A DNA stretch of 64,000 nucleotides, taken from positions 2,982,001 through 3,046,000 of the forward strand of contig NZ_CP051293.1 in the NCBI RefSeq assembly GCF_013170805.1, given 5' to 3'. The notes beneath the pieces are model-generated. The model worked only from the letters and a program-made list of their open reading frames with translations, had not been told where the DNA came from and made no database searches. Below, piece by piece: positions 44,989-53,113 of the stretch. The position numbers were made by a program, and so were the translations under genes. Origin of the DNA: Mesorhizobium sp. NZP2077. Its GTDB lineage: Bacteria > Pseudomonadota > Alphaproteobacteria > Rhizobiales > Rhizobiaceae. Numbering within the stretch: position 1 is the stretch's first letter; every line of letters starts with the position of its first letter.

Positions 44989-45449
44989 CGGCGGTCATCC
45001 CTCGGCAGGACGAGGTCGGCGATCATTTCTCCATCCTCGTCGAGCCCTTCTTCGACGAAACCGGCGGCGCGGTAGAGCTGGCGCGCCGCTTCATTCTCCG
45101 GTTCATAGCAGATCGAGACGTGCCTGATGTGGCGGAGCCCGCAGATTTCCTTCAGCACTTCACGCACCGCGGCCTTGCCATAGCCCTTGCCCTGGCTGGC
45201 ACGGTCGATCATGAAGCGATAGATGCGTGCCTCGTCGTCATCTTCCGGTGCGTCGTACATCAGGAAACCGACGACACGATCCCCGGCCATGACGACACGC
45301 GGCCGTGCGTCCCTGTCGGATTTGGCTTCGCGCAGCGAGTCCGCATTGCTGGCGACGAAATCCATCTGCTCCGGGGCCAGTTCCAGCGCCGCGACCAGGG
45401 CCCGGTTGGCCTCGGTCACAGGAGCGAGACGGACTTCTGCGGCCTTCAA
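44985..45449 (-). CDS. GNAT family N-acetyltransferase
   Basis: The 154-residue protein has the GNAT acetyl-CoA site at about residues 86-105 (RFMIDRASQGKGYGKAAVREVLKEI, with the Q-x-x-G-x-G/A loop) and the later SICYEPENEAARQLYRAAGFVEEG. Its layout is close to spermidine/diamine acetyltransferases. The TTG start (45449) is backed by AAGG at 7-base spacing and overlaps the NRPS stop as TTGA. Acetylation of the polymer, its monomer or a polyamine would fit the operon; self-protection is one option. Confidence 0.9.
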   Translation of the reverse strand: MKAAEVRLAPVTEANRALVAALELAPEQMDFVASNADSLREAKSDRDARPRVVMAGDRVVGFLMYDAPEDDDEARIYRFMIDRASQGKGYGKAAVREVLKEICGLRHIRHVSICYEPENEAARQLYRAAGFVEEGLDEDGEMIADLVLPRDDRR

Positions 45450-48400
45450 GCCGACGCCTTGGCGCCGTCTTCCGTGACCGGGACCACGAAGCGATGCAGC
45501 TTGGCCGGGTTGCCGCGCCAGATGGAGTAGGGTTCCAGCTCTTCGCCCTTCATCACGAAGGAATCGGTATCGGCCACCGATCCTTCGCCCATCACGACGC
45601 CGTAATGGACAAAGGCGGACGGTCCGAGCGTGCAGCCCTTGCCGATGCGGATGTAGTCGGACTTGAACGCGCCTTCCTCAAGCGAGTGAGCCTGGATGAC
45701 GCAGCCCTCGTTGAGCGTGGCGTCATCGCCGATCTCGACCAGCGAGCGTTCGGTAAGGTTGGCTCCGCCGTCATAGACGCGCTTGCCGACCTTGACGCCG
45801 AGCAGGCGCAGGATGATCGGCCGGAACGGCGTGCCGCCAAACAGGTTCACGATCGGCGAATCCGCCAGCTTCCAGTGGCGTTCGTGACGCCAGAAGTCGA
45901 CGTCGTAAATCGTCGTTATCCGCGGCTTCAGCCTGCGAAAACCAAGGCTTGCCCGCTCGACCAGGATGTAGAACGGAATGGTGATCGCCGAGGTCAAAAG
46001 CACGGCGACGAAGAGAGCGACCTCCGCCCATTCGGTATAATAGTTCAGCGCCCGGTCCCAGATCGCCAGCGTGGCGAACAGCATGACCCATTGCGTTGCC
46101 AGGAACAGCAGGATCGTCACCAGATTGTGGAAGTTCTTGAACGGGATGCGCTTGCGCCGGTCGGCCTCGTCGACGCCGGCGATGAGTTCCTTGTCGCGGT
46201 TCACCATGCGCGGGATTTCAAAGGCAGGCGAACCGAGGAGGCCGACATTCTCGCGCAGCGGCCCATCGATGGGGATCATCACCTTGGTGCCGAGCAGGAC
46301 GTTATCGCCCGTGCGGCCATCCGGCGGATAGTAGATGTTGTTGCCGAGATAGTTGCGCTCGCCAATGCGCGTCGGCTCGAGCCGGAACGCGGAAGCCGAC
46401 TTGTGCATGTTGATCATCAACAGTCCGTCCGACACCATGGTCTCGCTGCCGATCTCGCACAATAGCGGGTTTTCGTGCTGCTGGTTGGAGCCGAAATTGG
46501 AGCCGGTCTGCACCACCTTGTTGAGGTTCCAGCCGATGGCGCGCATGTAATAGACGATCGCCGAGCTGTCACCGAACAGCAGCCCCAGCACACGCGAATT
46601 GCTGGAGAATTCGGTGGCCGCCTGCAGCCAGTAACGGAAACCGTAGAGCGCGTAGGTACGGCCCGGCTTCAGCACCAGGCTGAGCAGTCGCGGCAGCAGC
46701 GTCGCGGCGAGAAAAGCAGCCGCGATATAGCCGAAAAGCGTGACCGTGGTGCCGATCGCGACCAGGCCGATCGTTTCCTGATAGTCGTCGCCGACATTCT
46801 CCCAATAGCTGTGGAACAGCAGCGGCAGCGGGATGACGACGGCAAACAGCCCGATCAGCTGGACCGCTTCGAAGAGGAAGCGCCTGACGTCGGAAGCGTT
46901 CTCGTTGCGCACCTTGCAATACTCCGCCGTGGTCGGCACGGCCGGCGAGCCATGCCAGTGTTCGCCGTCCGGGATGCTTTGCCCGCGCTGCAGCGAGGAC
47001 GAATGGCCGAGCTGGCCGCCGTCGCCGATCGAGGTGTCGATGTCGAGCGTCGAGCCGACGCCGACGAAGGCATCGCGACCGATGGTCAGCGGACCCATAT
47101 GGATGTAGCCGGACTGCGCCCGAAAGCCGAGGATCAGCGATTCCTTGCGCAGGATGGTGTTGGCGCCAATCGAGATGAGGTCCGTGCCGATCGGCACGGA
47201 GCGGGATTCGATGACGGCGTTCTTGCCGATTTTGGTTCCGAGCATCTGCAGATAGAAGCTGTAAAGCGGGCTGCCGCGGAAGAGCACGACGGGGGCGGTG
47301 CGGATCAATGTCTTGACCACCCAGAAGCGGTAGTAGCGCAGCCCCCAGATCGGGAACGCCCCGGCCTTCCAGCGGCCGATGAGCACCCATTTCGCCAGCA
47401 CGGCAAAGCCGGTCATGCCGAAGAAGACGCCCGATGAGAGCGCCACGCACCTGATGTAGAGCTGCAGCGGATCGTCGAGCGCGTCATACATCCAGTTGAG
47501 GCCGATGTTGATCGCCCACAGCGCCCCATAGCTGTAGGCGCCGTAGAACAGCAACTGCGCCATGCCGCAGGTCCAGTAGGCGAAATTCGAGGCCCGGCGG
47601 GTGAGGACAGGCTCGTTGGTGGCCGTCGTCATCTCTTCCGGCAGGGACAGATGTTTGGCCAGGCGCGCGACCGTCGGATAGAGATAGATGTCGCGCATGG
47701 ACGTCGTCGCCCATTCCTTGCGGGTGCGCACGCGGGCGCAGAAATGCGCCATCAGCAGCGAGTTGGCGCCGAGATCGTCGAAGAAATTGTCCTCGACCGA
47801 CACGTCGTCGAATTTCAGCACCGCGGCAAGCGCCTCGGCCAGGAAACGCTCGTCGTCATTGCCGGGCGCCACCATGGCTCGGTCGGCGGAGAGCCGCACA
47901 CTTGTCGGCTTCGGCAGCTGGCGAAGGTCGACCTTGTTGGAGACCGTCATCGGGATCGCCGGCAGCTCCTCCAGATAGGAGGGCACCATGTAATCCGGCA
48001 GGCGCCGCTTCATCGTCTGGGCAATGTCGGCGCGCGCGAGCGCCGGCTGGCCGGCCTTGCGCGCGTAATAGGCGACGAGTTCGACGCGGCCGGGCTCGAT
48101 CTCCCAGGTGGTGACGGCGGCTTGCGCGATCTCGGGCTGGTCGAGCAGCACCGCCTCGATCTCGCCGAGTTCGATGCGATAGCCGCGGATCTTCACCTGG
48201 GTGTCGATGCGCCCAGCATATTCGATTTCACCATCGCCGTTGATCCGGCCAAGGTCGCCCGTGCGGTAGATGCGTCGCGACGGGTTGTTCGGCAGGCCGA
48301 GGAAATCGGGGATGAACTTCTGGTCCGTCAGGTCTTGCCGGTTGAGATAGCCGACGGCGAGCCCGATGCCGGCGATGCCGATCTCGCCCAGTTCACCGGG

Positions 48401-49558
48401 CTCGGCCAGTTCCGGCAGCGAAGGGTCGAGAATGACGATGGAATAGGTGGGCAGCGGCGCGCCGATGGTGACGGGCTTGTCGGGCGTCAGCGCGCCCATC
48501 GTTGCCGTGACGGTCGCCTCTGTCGGGCCGTAGGTGTTGAGGATCTGCCGGCCGGGCTTGGACCAGCGCACCACCAGATTGTGCGGGCAGGCCTCGCCGC
48601 CGACCAGGAGCGTGCGCAGGCTGGGCACGTCGGATGTCATCGACGACAGAAGCGTCGGGCTGCAGGCCATGCAGGTGATCTGGTGAAGACGCAGGAAATC
48701 GGCGAGCTCCTCGCCGACGAGGGGCATCTGGCCGGGTGCCGGCACCACCGTCGCGCCGGCGACGAACGGTACCCAGATCTCTTCGGAAGAAAAGTCGAAG
48801 GCGATGGTCATGCCCTGGTAGACGCGATCGCCAGGCTTGTAGCCGTAGGATGCGGCGGCGACGCGGATGAAGTTGACGAAGCTCTGGTGCCGGACGGCGA
48901 CGCCCTTCGGCCTGCCGGTCGTGCCGGAGGTGTAGAGGATGTAGCAGATGTCTTCGCCGGCAGTGGCGGCCTTCTGTGGCTTCAGCGGCGCGCCGGACTG
49001 TTTGGAGATTTCGGCGGCGGCGCTGTCGATCAGCACATGGGGGACCGGCAGCTGGTCGGCGCGCGACGCATAGGCGGCGATGGTGACGATAAGGCTGACG
49101 CTGGCGTCTTCGATGATCAGCGCCATGCGCTCTTGCGGAAAGGCGGTGGCCAGCGGCACGAAGGCGGCGCCTGCCTTCACGACGGCGAGCACGGCGACAT
49201 AGGTTTCCGCCGACCGGTCGAGAATGAGCCCGACCCGGTGGCCCGGCCGCACGCCGCGCTTCATCAGCACGCGGGCGAACTGGTTGGCGCGGCTGTCCAG
49301 CTCCTCATAGGTCCAGCTGCGTCCGTCGGAGATCACCGCCGGCAAGGTGGCGAATGTTTCGGCGAGCTGCTCGAAGACCCTGTCCAGCCGCTCGTCGGGC
49401 TGACCCGCTTGGGCGAAGTCGGCGCCCGTCAGGATCTGGGCGCGCGCGACCGTTGCGGCGCCGGCGCCGGTTTTCGGCTGCGCGTCGCCCGCTTCGGGCT
49501 CTCTGCCCGGCCTTGCCGCGTCCCTGTCCAATGCGGCGATATCGATACCGTAGTCCAT
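45446..49558 (-). CDS. Pls/PosA-type non-ribosomal peptide synthetase (A-T-TM-LbH), putative cationic homopolymer synthetase
   Basis: The 1370-residue protein has an adenylation domain at about residues 60-550: A3 YTSGTTGRPKGV 209-220, A5 NTYGPTEAT 341-349, A7 YRTGDL 431-436 and A10 Lys542. A carrier domain follows with phosphopantetheine Ser600 in DDLGANSLL. About six TM helices are interleaved with three left-handed beta-helix (hexapeptide) domains, the last ending in WRGNPAKLHR. This order and length match epsilon-poly-lysine synthetase (Pls) and its PosA relatives; there is no condensation or thioesterase domain. Pocket residues read D255, F256, E259, A298, L318, G320, T342, V350, T351, K542. 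The acidic residue at the third position and the G-T-V run resemble lysine-type codes. ATG 49558 is chosen; upstream frame extension has no homology. Confidence 0.88.
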   Translation of the reverse strand: MDYGIDIAALDRDAARPGREPEAGDAQPKTGAGAATVARAQILTGADFAQAGQPDERLDRVFEQLAETFATLPAVISDGRSWTYEELDSRANQFARVLMKRGVRPGHRVGLILDRSAETYVAVLAVVKAGAAFVPLATAFPQERMALIIEDASVSLIVTIAAYASRADQLPVPHVLIDSAAAEISKQSGAPLKPQKAATAGEDICYILYTSGTTGRPKGVAVRHQSFVNFIRVAAASYGYKPGDRVYQGMTIAFDFSSEEIWVPFVAGATVVPAPGQMPLVGEELADFLRLHQITCMACSPTLLSSMTSDVPSLRTLLVGGEACPHNLVVRWSKPGRQILNTYGPTEATVTATMGALTPDKPVTIGAPLPTYSIVILDPSLPELAEPGELGEIGIAGIGLAVGYLNRQDLTDQKFIPDFLGLPNNPSRRIYRTGDLGRINGDGEIEYAGRIDTQVKIRGYRIELGEIEAVLLDQPEIAQAAVTTWEIEPGRVELVAYYARKAGQPALARADIAQTMKRRLPDYMVPSYLEELPAIPMTVSNKVDLRQLPKPTSVRLSADRAMVAPGNDDERFLAEALAAVLKFDDVSVEDNFFDDLGANSLLMAHFCARVRTRKEWATTSMRDIYLYPTVARLAKHLSLPEEMTTATNEPVLTRRASNFAYWTCGMAQLLFYGAYSYGALWAINIGLNWMYDALDDPLQLYIRCVALSSGVFFGMTGFAVLAKWVLIGRWKAGAFPIWGLRYYRFWVVKTLIRTAPVVLFRGSPLYSFYLQMLGTKIGKNAVIESRSVPIGTDLISIGANTILRKESLILGFRAQSGYIHMGPLTIGRDAFVGVGSTLDIDTSIGDGGQLGHSSSLQRGQSIPDGEHWHGSPAVPTTAEYCKVRNENASDVRRFLFEAVQLIGLFAVVIPLPLLFHSYWENVGDDYQETIGLVAIGTTVTLFGYIAAAFLAATLLPRLLSLVLKPGRTYALYGFRYWLQAATEFSSNSRVLGLLFGDSSAIVYYMRAIGWNLNKVVQTGSNFGSNQQHENPLLCEIGSETMVSDGLLMINMHKSASAFRLEPTRIGERNYLGNNIYYPPDGRTGDNVLLGTKVMIPIDGPLRENVGLLGSPAFEIPRMVNRDKELIAGVDEADRRKRIPFKNFHNLVTILLFLATQWVMLFATLAIWDRALNYYTEWAEVALFVAVLLTSAITIPFYILVERASLGFRRLKPRITTIYDVDFWRHERHWKLADSPIVNLFGGTPFRPIILRLLGVKVGKRVYDGGANLTERSLVEIGDDATLNEGCVIQAHSLEEGAFKSDYIRIGKGCTLGPSAFVHYGVVMGEGSVADTDSFVMKGEELEPYSIWRGNPAKLHRFVVPVTEDGAKASA

Positions 49559-49682
49559 TTCCAAACTTTCCCGTGCTGGCCGCGCATTGCCAGGCTGCCG
49601 CCAGATTGGCAAGGCCTTGCCGGCTGCGCTGCCACTGCATCCGACTGATATGCGCGTGTGCGGCGGCCGATTCCCGGCCGTT

Positions 49683-49763
49683 GAGGGATGCTTATGCCAT
49701 CCGATCTTTTCGCCAGTTTTTCCGAACTGTTGAATATTGTTTCTGAAGTGTGTCTGAGCGAGG
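49683..49763 (-). repeat. Dispersed upstream element, copy 2
   Basis: It is near-identical to 6675-6752 over the core (GATCTTTTCGCCAGTTTTTC, TTGAAT-TTGTTTCTG, AGTGTGTCTG) and has the same orientation. It begins 125 bases upstream of the NRPS start. In this copy CAGTT/AACTG forms a small hairpin. The rest of the 391-base gap 49559-49949 shows no gene. The element is the best candidate for the NRPS promoter or leader control region. Confidence 0.7.
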
Positions 49764-49949
49764 CAGTCTGGCGGATCTTTGAAGGCGTCGGCGCTCCCAA
49801 CCCAGGCTTTGCCTGGCCGCGACCCTTTGAATCCGGCCCTCCAAAAAAATCTCACCACCGCCGGGAATAAAGCGCGGCCCTGCTGGGTCTTCACTTCAGC
49901 GGGGCCAATCCGGCCCGCGACCCGAAGAAACGAAACAAGGATCGGTCAA

Positions 49950-50090
49950 ATGACCAAGCTCGCTCTCGGCGTGGCTGCGATGTTGCTTGCCTCGAGTGCT
50001 GCCTTTGCCGGCAGCGACCATTTCGGCGCCGAAAACCAGCCTGTCGCCTCCGTCGACAGCAATGCCACCGCGTCCCTCCGTCGCCTCTGA
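49950..50090 (+). CDS. DUF680-type small exported protein
   Basis: The 46-residue protein starts MTKLALGVAAMLLASSAAFAGSDHFG, a signal peptide followed by a short tail (VASVDSNATASLRRL). The wording (AFAGSDHFG...QPVASVD...ATAS) matches the DUF680 family that I know mainly from Mesorhizobium. AAGGA lies about 9 bases before the ATG. The function is unknown. Longer upstream frame extension is not supported. Confidence 0.75.
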   Translation: MTKLALGVAAMLLASSAAFAGSDHFGAENQPVASVDSNATASLRRL

Positions 50091-50142
50091 ATTCCTTGCC
50101 TTCAGACTTTAGCCACCACCCGCAACCCACAGGAGACACACA

Positions 50143-51114
50143 ATGTTCAGCATGACACGCCGCACAGTGCTTCAGTCCGCCGCCGCTGCTGCCGCCTTCG
50201 GCCTTGCCGGCAAGCTCGAGTTCACCCGGCCCGCTTTCGCGCAGACGCCGGTGGAGCCGAGCGTCGGCTTCTACAAATACACGGTCGGCGACATCAAGGT
50301 GACCGCCATCTATGACGGCATCTGGAAGAAGCCGCACGACCCGGCCTTCATCAAGGATGTTTCCGTCGACGACACCAAGGCAGCACTCGCCAAGGCGGGG
50401 CTGACCACCGACTTCATGCCCATTCCGCTCACCGTCGTCGTGCTCAAGATGGGCGGCAAGCTGATCATGATGGATGCCGGCTCGGGCGTCGGCCAATGGC
50501 AGGCCAACGCCACGCATCTGCCGGCCAACATGGCCGCCGCCGGCATCGACTACAAGGCGATCGACACCATCATGATCTCGCATTTCCACCCCGACCATGT
50601 CTGGGGCCTGATGGAGAAGGGCACCAACACGCCGGTGTTCCCCAATGCCGAGCTGATCGTCAACGCCACCGAATATAACTGGTGGACCGATCCGAGCCGC
50701 CTGGCCAAGCTGCCCGACGGCCGCAAGCCGGCGGGCAAGCGCATCGCCGAAAATTTTCCGAAATGGAAGAACTGGAAGCTGGTCCAGGACGGCGCGGAAG
50801 TTGCGCCCGGCATCCAGATCATCGCCGCACCCGGCCATACGCCCGGCCATTCGGTGTACCTCGCCAATTCCGGCAAGGAGCAGCTTATGATTTCGGCCGA
50901 CACCATGTACGTGCCCGCCCTTCTGGCGCCGCATCCGGAATGGCAGGGCAGCTACGACCAGGATGGGCCGACGGCGATTGCCACCCGCCACAAGATCATC
51001 GACCGGGTGATCGCGGACAAGATCCGCATTTCCGGGTCGCACTTCCCATTCCCCGGCACGGGCGTCTTCGTCAAGGACGGCAATGCATACGGCTTCACGC
51101 CGGTTCAGATCTGA
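50143..51114 (+). CDS. TAT-exported metallo-beta-lactamase-fold hydrolase
   Basis: The 323-residue protein has a twin-arginine signal (MTRRTVLQSAAAAAAFGLAG). The MBL metal motif is MISHFHPDHVWG (HxHxDH, about residue 146), with later ligands in APGHTPGHSVYL and SADTMYVPA plus a C-terminal His (SGSHFPFPG). The family includes lactonases, quorum-quenching and detoxifying hydrolases; the substrate is unknown. AGGAG lies before the ATG. It is followed on the same strand by a TPR protein and DoxX, probably one transcription unit in the periplasm and membrane. Confidence 0.9.
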   Translation: MFSMTRRTVLQSAAAAAAFGLAGKLEFTRPAFAQTPVEPSVGFYKYTVGDIKVTAIYDGIWKKPHDPAFIKDVSVDDTKAALAKAGLTTDFMPIPLTVVVLKMGGKLIMMDAGSGVGQWQANATHLPANMAAAGIDYKAIDTIMISHFHPDHVWGLMEKGTNTPVFPNAELIVNATEYNWWTDPSRLAKLPDGRKPAGKRIAENFPKWKNWKLVQDGAEVAPGIQIIAAPGHTPGHSVYLANSGKEQLMISADTMYVPALLAPHPEWQGSYDQDGPTAIATRHKIIDRVIADKIRISGSHFPFPGTGVFVKDGNAYGFTPVQI

Positions 51115-51145
51115 GCACGGCAACCCAAACCAAGCGAGATAGACA

Positions 51146-51625
51146 ATGAAACGATCATTCTTGGGCAAGCACGCCCTCTGCGGCCTGCTCGGCGCCATCG
51201 CCGTGCTGACCGTGGTTCCCGTCGCCACCACCATGCCGGCCTATGCGGTCGACAATATCGAAGGCGCCGATGCGCCCGACCTTACCGCCGTCCAGGCCAA
51301 GATCGCCGCCAAGGACTACAAGGGCGCGCTGGCCGATCTGCGTGACCTTGCGCAGGACAACCAGCAGGCCGATGTCTACAATTTGCTCGGCTTCACGCTG
51401 CGCAAGACCGGCGACTTCACCACCGCGCTGACTTACTACAACAAGGCGCTGGAGCTGAAGCCCGACCACAAGGCCGCCCGCGAATATCTGGGCGAGCTCT
51501 ATGTCGAGACCGGCGACATGGCCAAGGCCAAGGACCAGCTGGCCTCGCTGCAGAAACTCTGCCCTGCCGGCTGCGAAGAGCTTGCCGACCTGCAGAAGGC
51601 CATCGACACCAAGGTGACGCAGTAA
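51146..51625 (+). CDS. Exported TPR-repeat protein
   Basis: The 159-residue protein has a signal peptide (LLGAIAVLTVVPVATTMPAYA). Two to three tetratricopeptide repeats follow, the clearest being DVYNLLGFTLRKTGDFTTALTYYNKALELKPDHKAAREYLGELYVETGDMAKAKDQLASL. A Cys pair (KLCPAGCEE) lies near the C-terminus. It is a periplasmic scaffold of unknown partner. It starts 31 bases after the MBL gene, so the two are probably co-transcribed. Confidence 0.82.
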   Translation: MKRSFLGKHALCGLLGAIAVLTVVPVATTMPAYAVDNIEGADAPDLTAVQAKIAAKDYKGALADLRDLAQDNQQADVYNLLGFTLRKTGDFTTALTYYNKALELKPDHKAAREYLGELYVETGDMAKAKDQLASLQKLCPAGCEELADLQKAIDTKVTQ

Positions 51626-51639
51626 AGCGCGACCCATTT

Positions 51640-51684
51640 CCTCTCCCCCACGGACGTGGGGGAGAGGCGGCGCGGCGAAGCCGC
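51640..51684. repeat. Paired intergenic hairpins (CTCTCCCCC palindrome)
   Basis: Perfect 13-base arms CCTCTCCCCCACG (51640-51652) and CGTGGGGGAGAGG (51655-51667) flank GA. A second hairpin GCGGC-gaa-GCCGC follows at about 51672. It lies after the TPR stop and may end that transcript. It is the same style of palindrome as 22453-22487 and 6760-6784. Confidence 0.6.
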
Positions 51685-51887
51685 GACGAAGTGGGGGCTG
51701 GCGCAAATCCGTCCCTTCCAACCCACCACACTTTGGGCGCTCGTGGCTGGCGCCCATTGCCGGAGCCGGCGCCTCTCCCTCGAGCCGGCTCCGGCCTTTT
51801 CGAACAACCGACATCGCAGCGCCATTCGCGCGCGCGCCCGACCGGGCGTGCGGCGCTTGTCCGTGCCAAAAAATTGGAGGCTGACCC

Positions 51888-52409
51888 ATGAACCCGACCG
51901 AACTCGCCGCGAAGCTCACCGGCCTCGCCATCAAATACCACATCAGGGATGTGACCCTGCTCGTCGGCCGCCTGCTGATGTCCTTCATCTTCCTGCATGA
52001 GGGCGTGACACTGATCACCCATTTCGACGGCGCCGCCAAGGCGATGGCCGCCCAAGGCGTCGGCCTGCCGTTGTTCGTCGCCACCATCGCGCTGCAACTG
52101 GGGGCAGGCCTCTCGGTGGCGGCGGGCCTGCTGACGCGCCTTGGCGCCATCGGCCTTGGCCTTTTCTGCCTTGCAACCGCCACGCTGTTCCACACCAACT
52201 TCGCCAGCCAGAACGAACTTCTGCATTTCGAAAAGGACCTGGCGATATCGGGCGGCATGGTCGTGCTGGCCGTCGCCGGCGCCGGCAGGATCTCGCTGGA
52301 TTGGCTGCTCGGGCTCTATTTGCAGAAGCGGCAGCGCGACAAGGACATGGTGGCGGCATTGCTGGCCGTGGAGAACGAGTTCACTGGGGATGTGCGGTTG
52401 CCGGTTTGA
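51888..52409 (+). CDS. DoxX family membrane protein
   Basis: The 173-residue protein has four TM helices, including LVGRLLMSFIFLHEGVTLI, LFVATIALQLGAGLSVAAGLLTRLGAIGLGLFCLATATLF and ISGGMVVLAVAGAG. The DoxX signature E/GG...T and the GxL.RxxA-like segments match DoxX/DoxD relatives. Members are linked to thiosulfate or oxidative-stress proteins, but no role can be fixed here. GGAGG lies before ATG 51888. It follows the MBL/TPR pair on the same strand after the hairpin region. Confidence 0.85.
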   Translation: MNPTELAAKLTGLAIKYHIRDVTLLVGRLLMSFIFLHEGVTLITHFDGAAKAMAAQGVGLPLFVATIALQLGAGLSVAAGLLTRLGAIGLGLFCLATATLFHTNFASQNELLHFEKDLAISGGMVVLAVAGAGRISLDWLLGLYLQKRQRDKDMVAALLAVENEFTGDVRLPV

Positions 52410-52523
52410 GGGACTTGAGGGGCGCAAACCTCGCCCGCTCCCACCCACCCCATCAATCACGCAAATTTTTTGGATCAATCCCCGCAACCCGGCGTTCATC
52501 CCTCACACAAGGGAGAAGCCGAC

Positions 52524-52847
52524 ATGACCGACGACCGCGAAGACAAGATCCGTGACCGCGCCTATGCCATCTGGCAGCGCGAAGGCGGCGCCGATGGCGA
52601 CCACGATCGCCACTGGCACCAGGCCGCGATGGAGATCGACCGCGAAGCCGCTTTGCCGCTGACGGCCGACGACGCGCTGCCGGAAACCCGCGAGATCGCC
52701 AGCACCGACGTGCTGGAGGTCGAAGCGCTGGCCGTGCGCACTGGCATTTCGGGCGACGAGGCGCAGGAACTGATCGACCGCCTGGGCAACGACCGCGCCG
52801 CGACGGAGCAAGCCGCCCGCGGCCTCAAGGCCAAGCGGAAATCCTGA
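52524..52847 (+). CDS. DUF2934 protein with a DUF3606-like tail
   Basis: The 107-residue protein starts MTDDREDKIRDRAYAIWQREGGADGDHDRHWHQA, the conserved DUF2934 signature (RAY-IW-EG...H/W). Its C-terminal helix pair (LAVRTGISGDEAQELIDRLGNDRAATEQAA) resembles DUF3606. It is small, cytoplasmic and of unknown function. GGGAG precedes ATG 52524. It is followed after 25 bases by another small gene. Confidence 0.8.
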   Translation: MTDDREDKIRDRAYAIWQREGGADGDHDRHWHQAAMEIDREAALPLTADDALPETREIASTDVLEVEALAVRTGISGDEAQELIDRLGNDRAATEQAARGLKAKRKS

Positions 52848-52872
52848 TCGATCCGTAGCGAGGGAGAGCGAG

Positions 52873-53022
52873 ATGATCGGCAAACTCAAGGACGGCAAAT
52901 ACCGGCTTTATTCGCGCAAGAAGGATGAGAAGACCGGGAAAAGGCGGAACCTGGGCACGTTCGATAACCGCGAGGCGGCGGAGAAGCATGAGCGCGAGGT
53001 GCAGTATTTCAAGCGGCATTGA
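52873..53022 (+). CDS. Small basic protein (49 residues)
   Basis: The ORF starts MIGKLKDGKYRLYSRKKDEK and continues with KRRNLGTFDNREAAEKHERE, a pattern typical of conserved 45-50-residue Rhizobiales proteins with a short beta-hairpin and a helix. GGGAG lies 6-7 bases before the ATG. It was found by direct reading because it is short. The function is unknown. It belongs with the DUF2934 gene on the same strand. Confidence 0.75.
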   Translation: MIGKLKDGKYRLYSRKKDEKTGKRRNLGTFDNREAAEKHEREVQYFKRH

Positions 53023-53113
53023 GGCTTGCCTCTGCCTGTCGCGATGGTGACGCACCGCCAAAGCCGACATCGGTCGGCCAAGCGCTAGCGGCTTGCCGTC
53101 ACTCGCAAGATGT

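Noticed and set aside
47651-49648. 665-codon plus-strand open frame opposite the NRPS gene
   Set aside because: Its residues are the mirror composition expected from antisense of a high-GC gene (many His, Asp, Arg, Gly), and it has no recognisable domain.
49779-49949. N-terminal extension of the DUF680 protein
   Set aside because: The added residues have no signal-peptide character and no ribosome site; ATG 49950 gives the typical family start.
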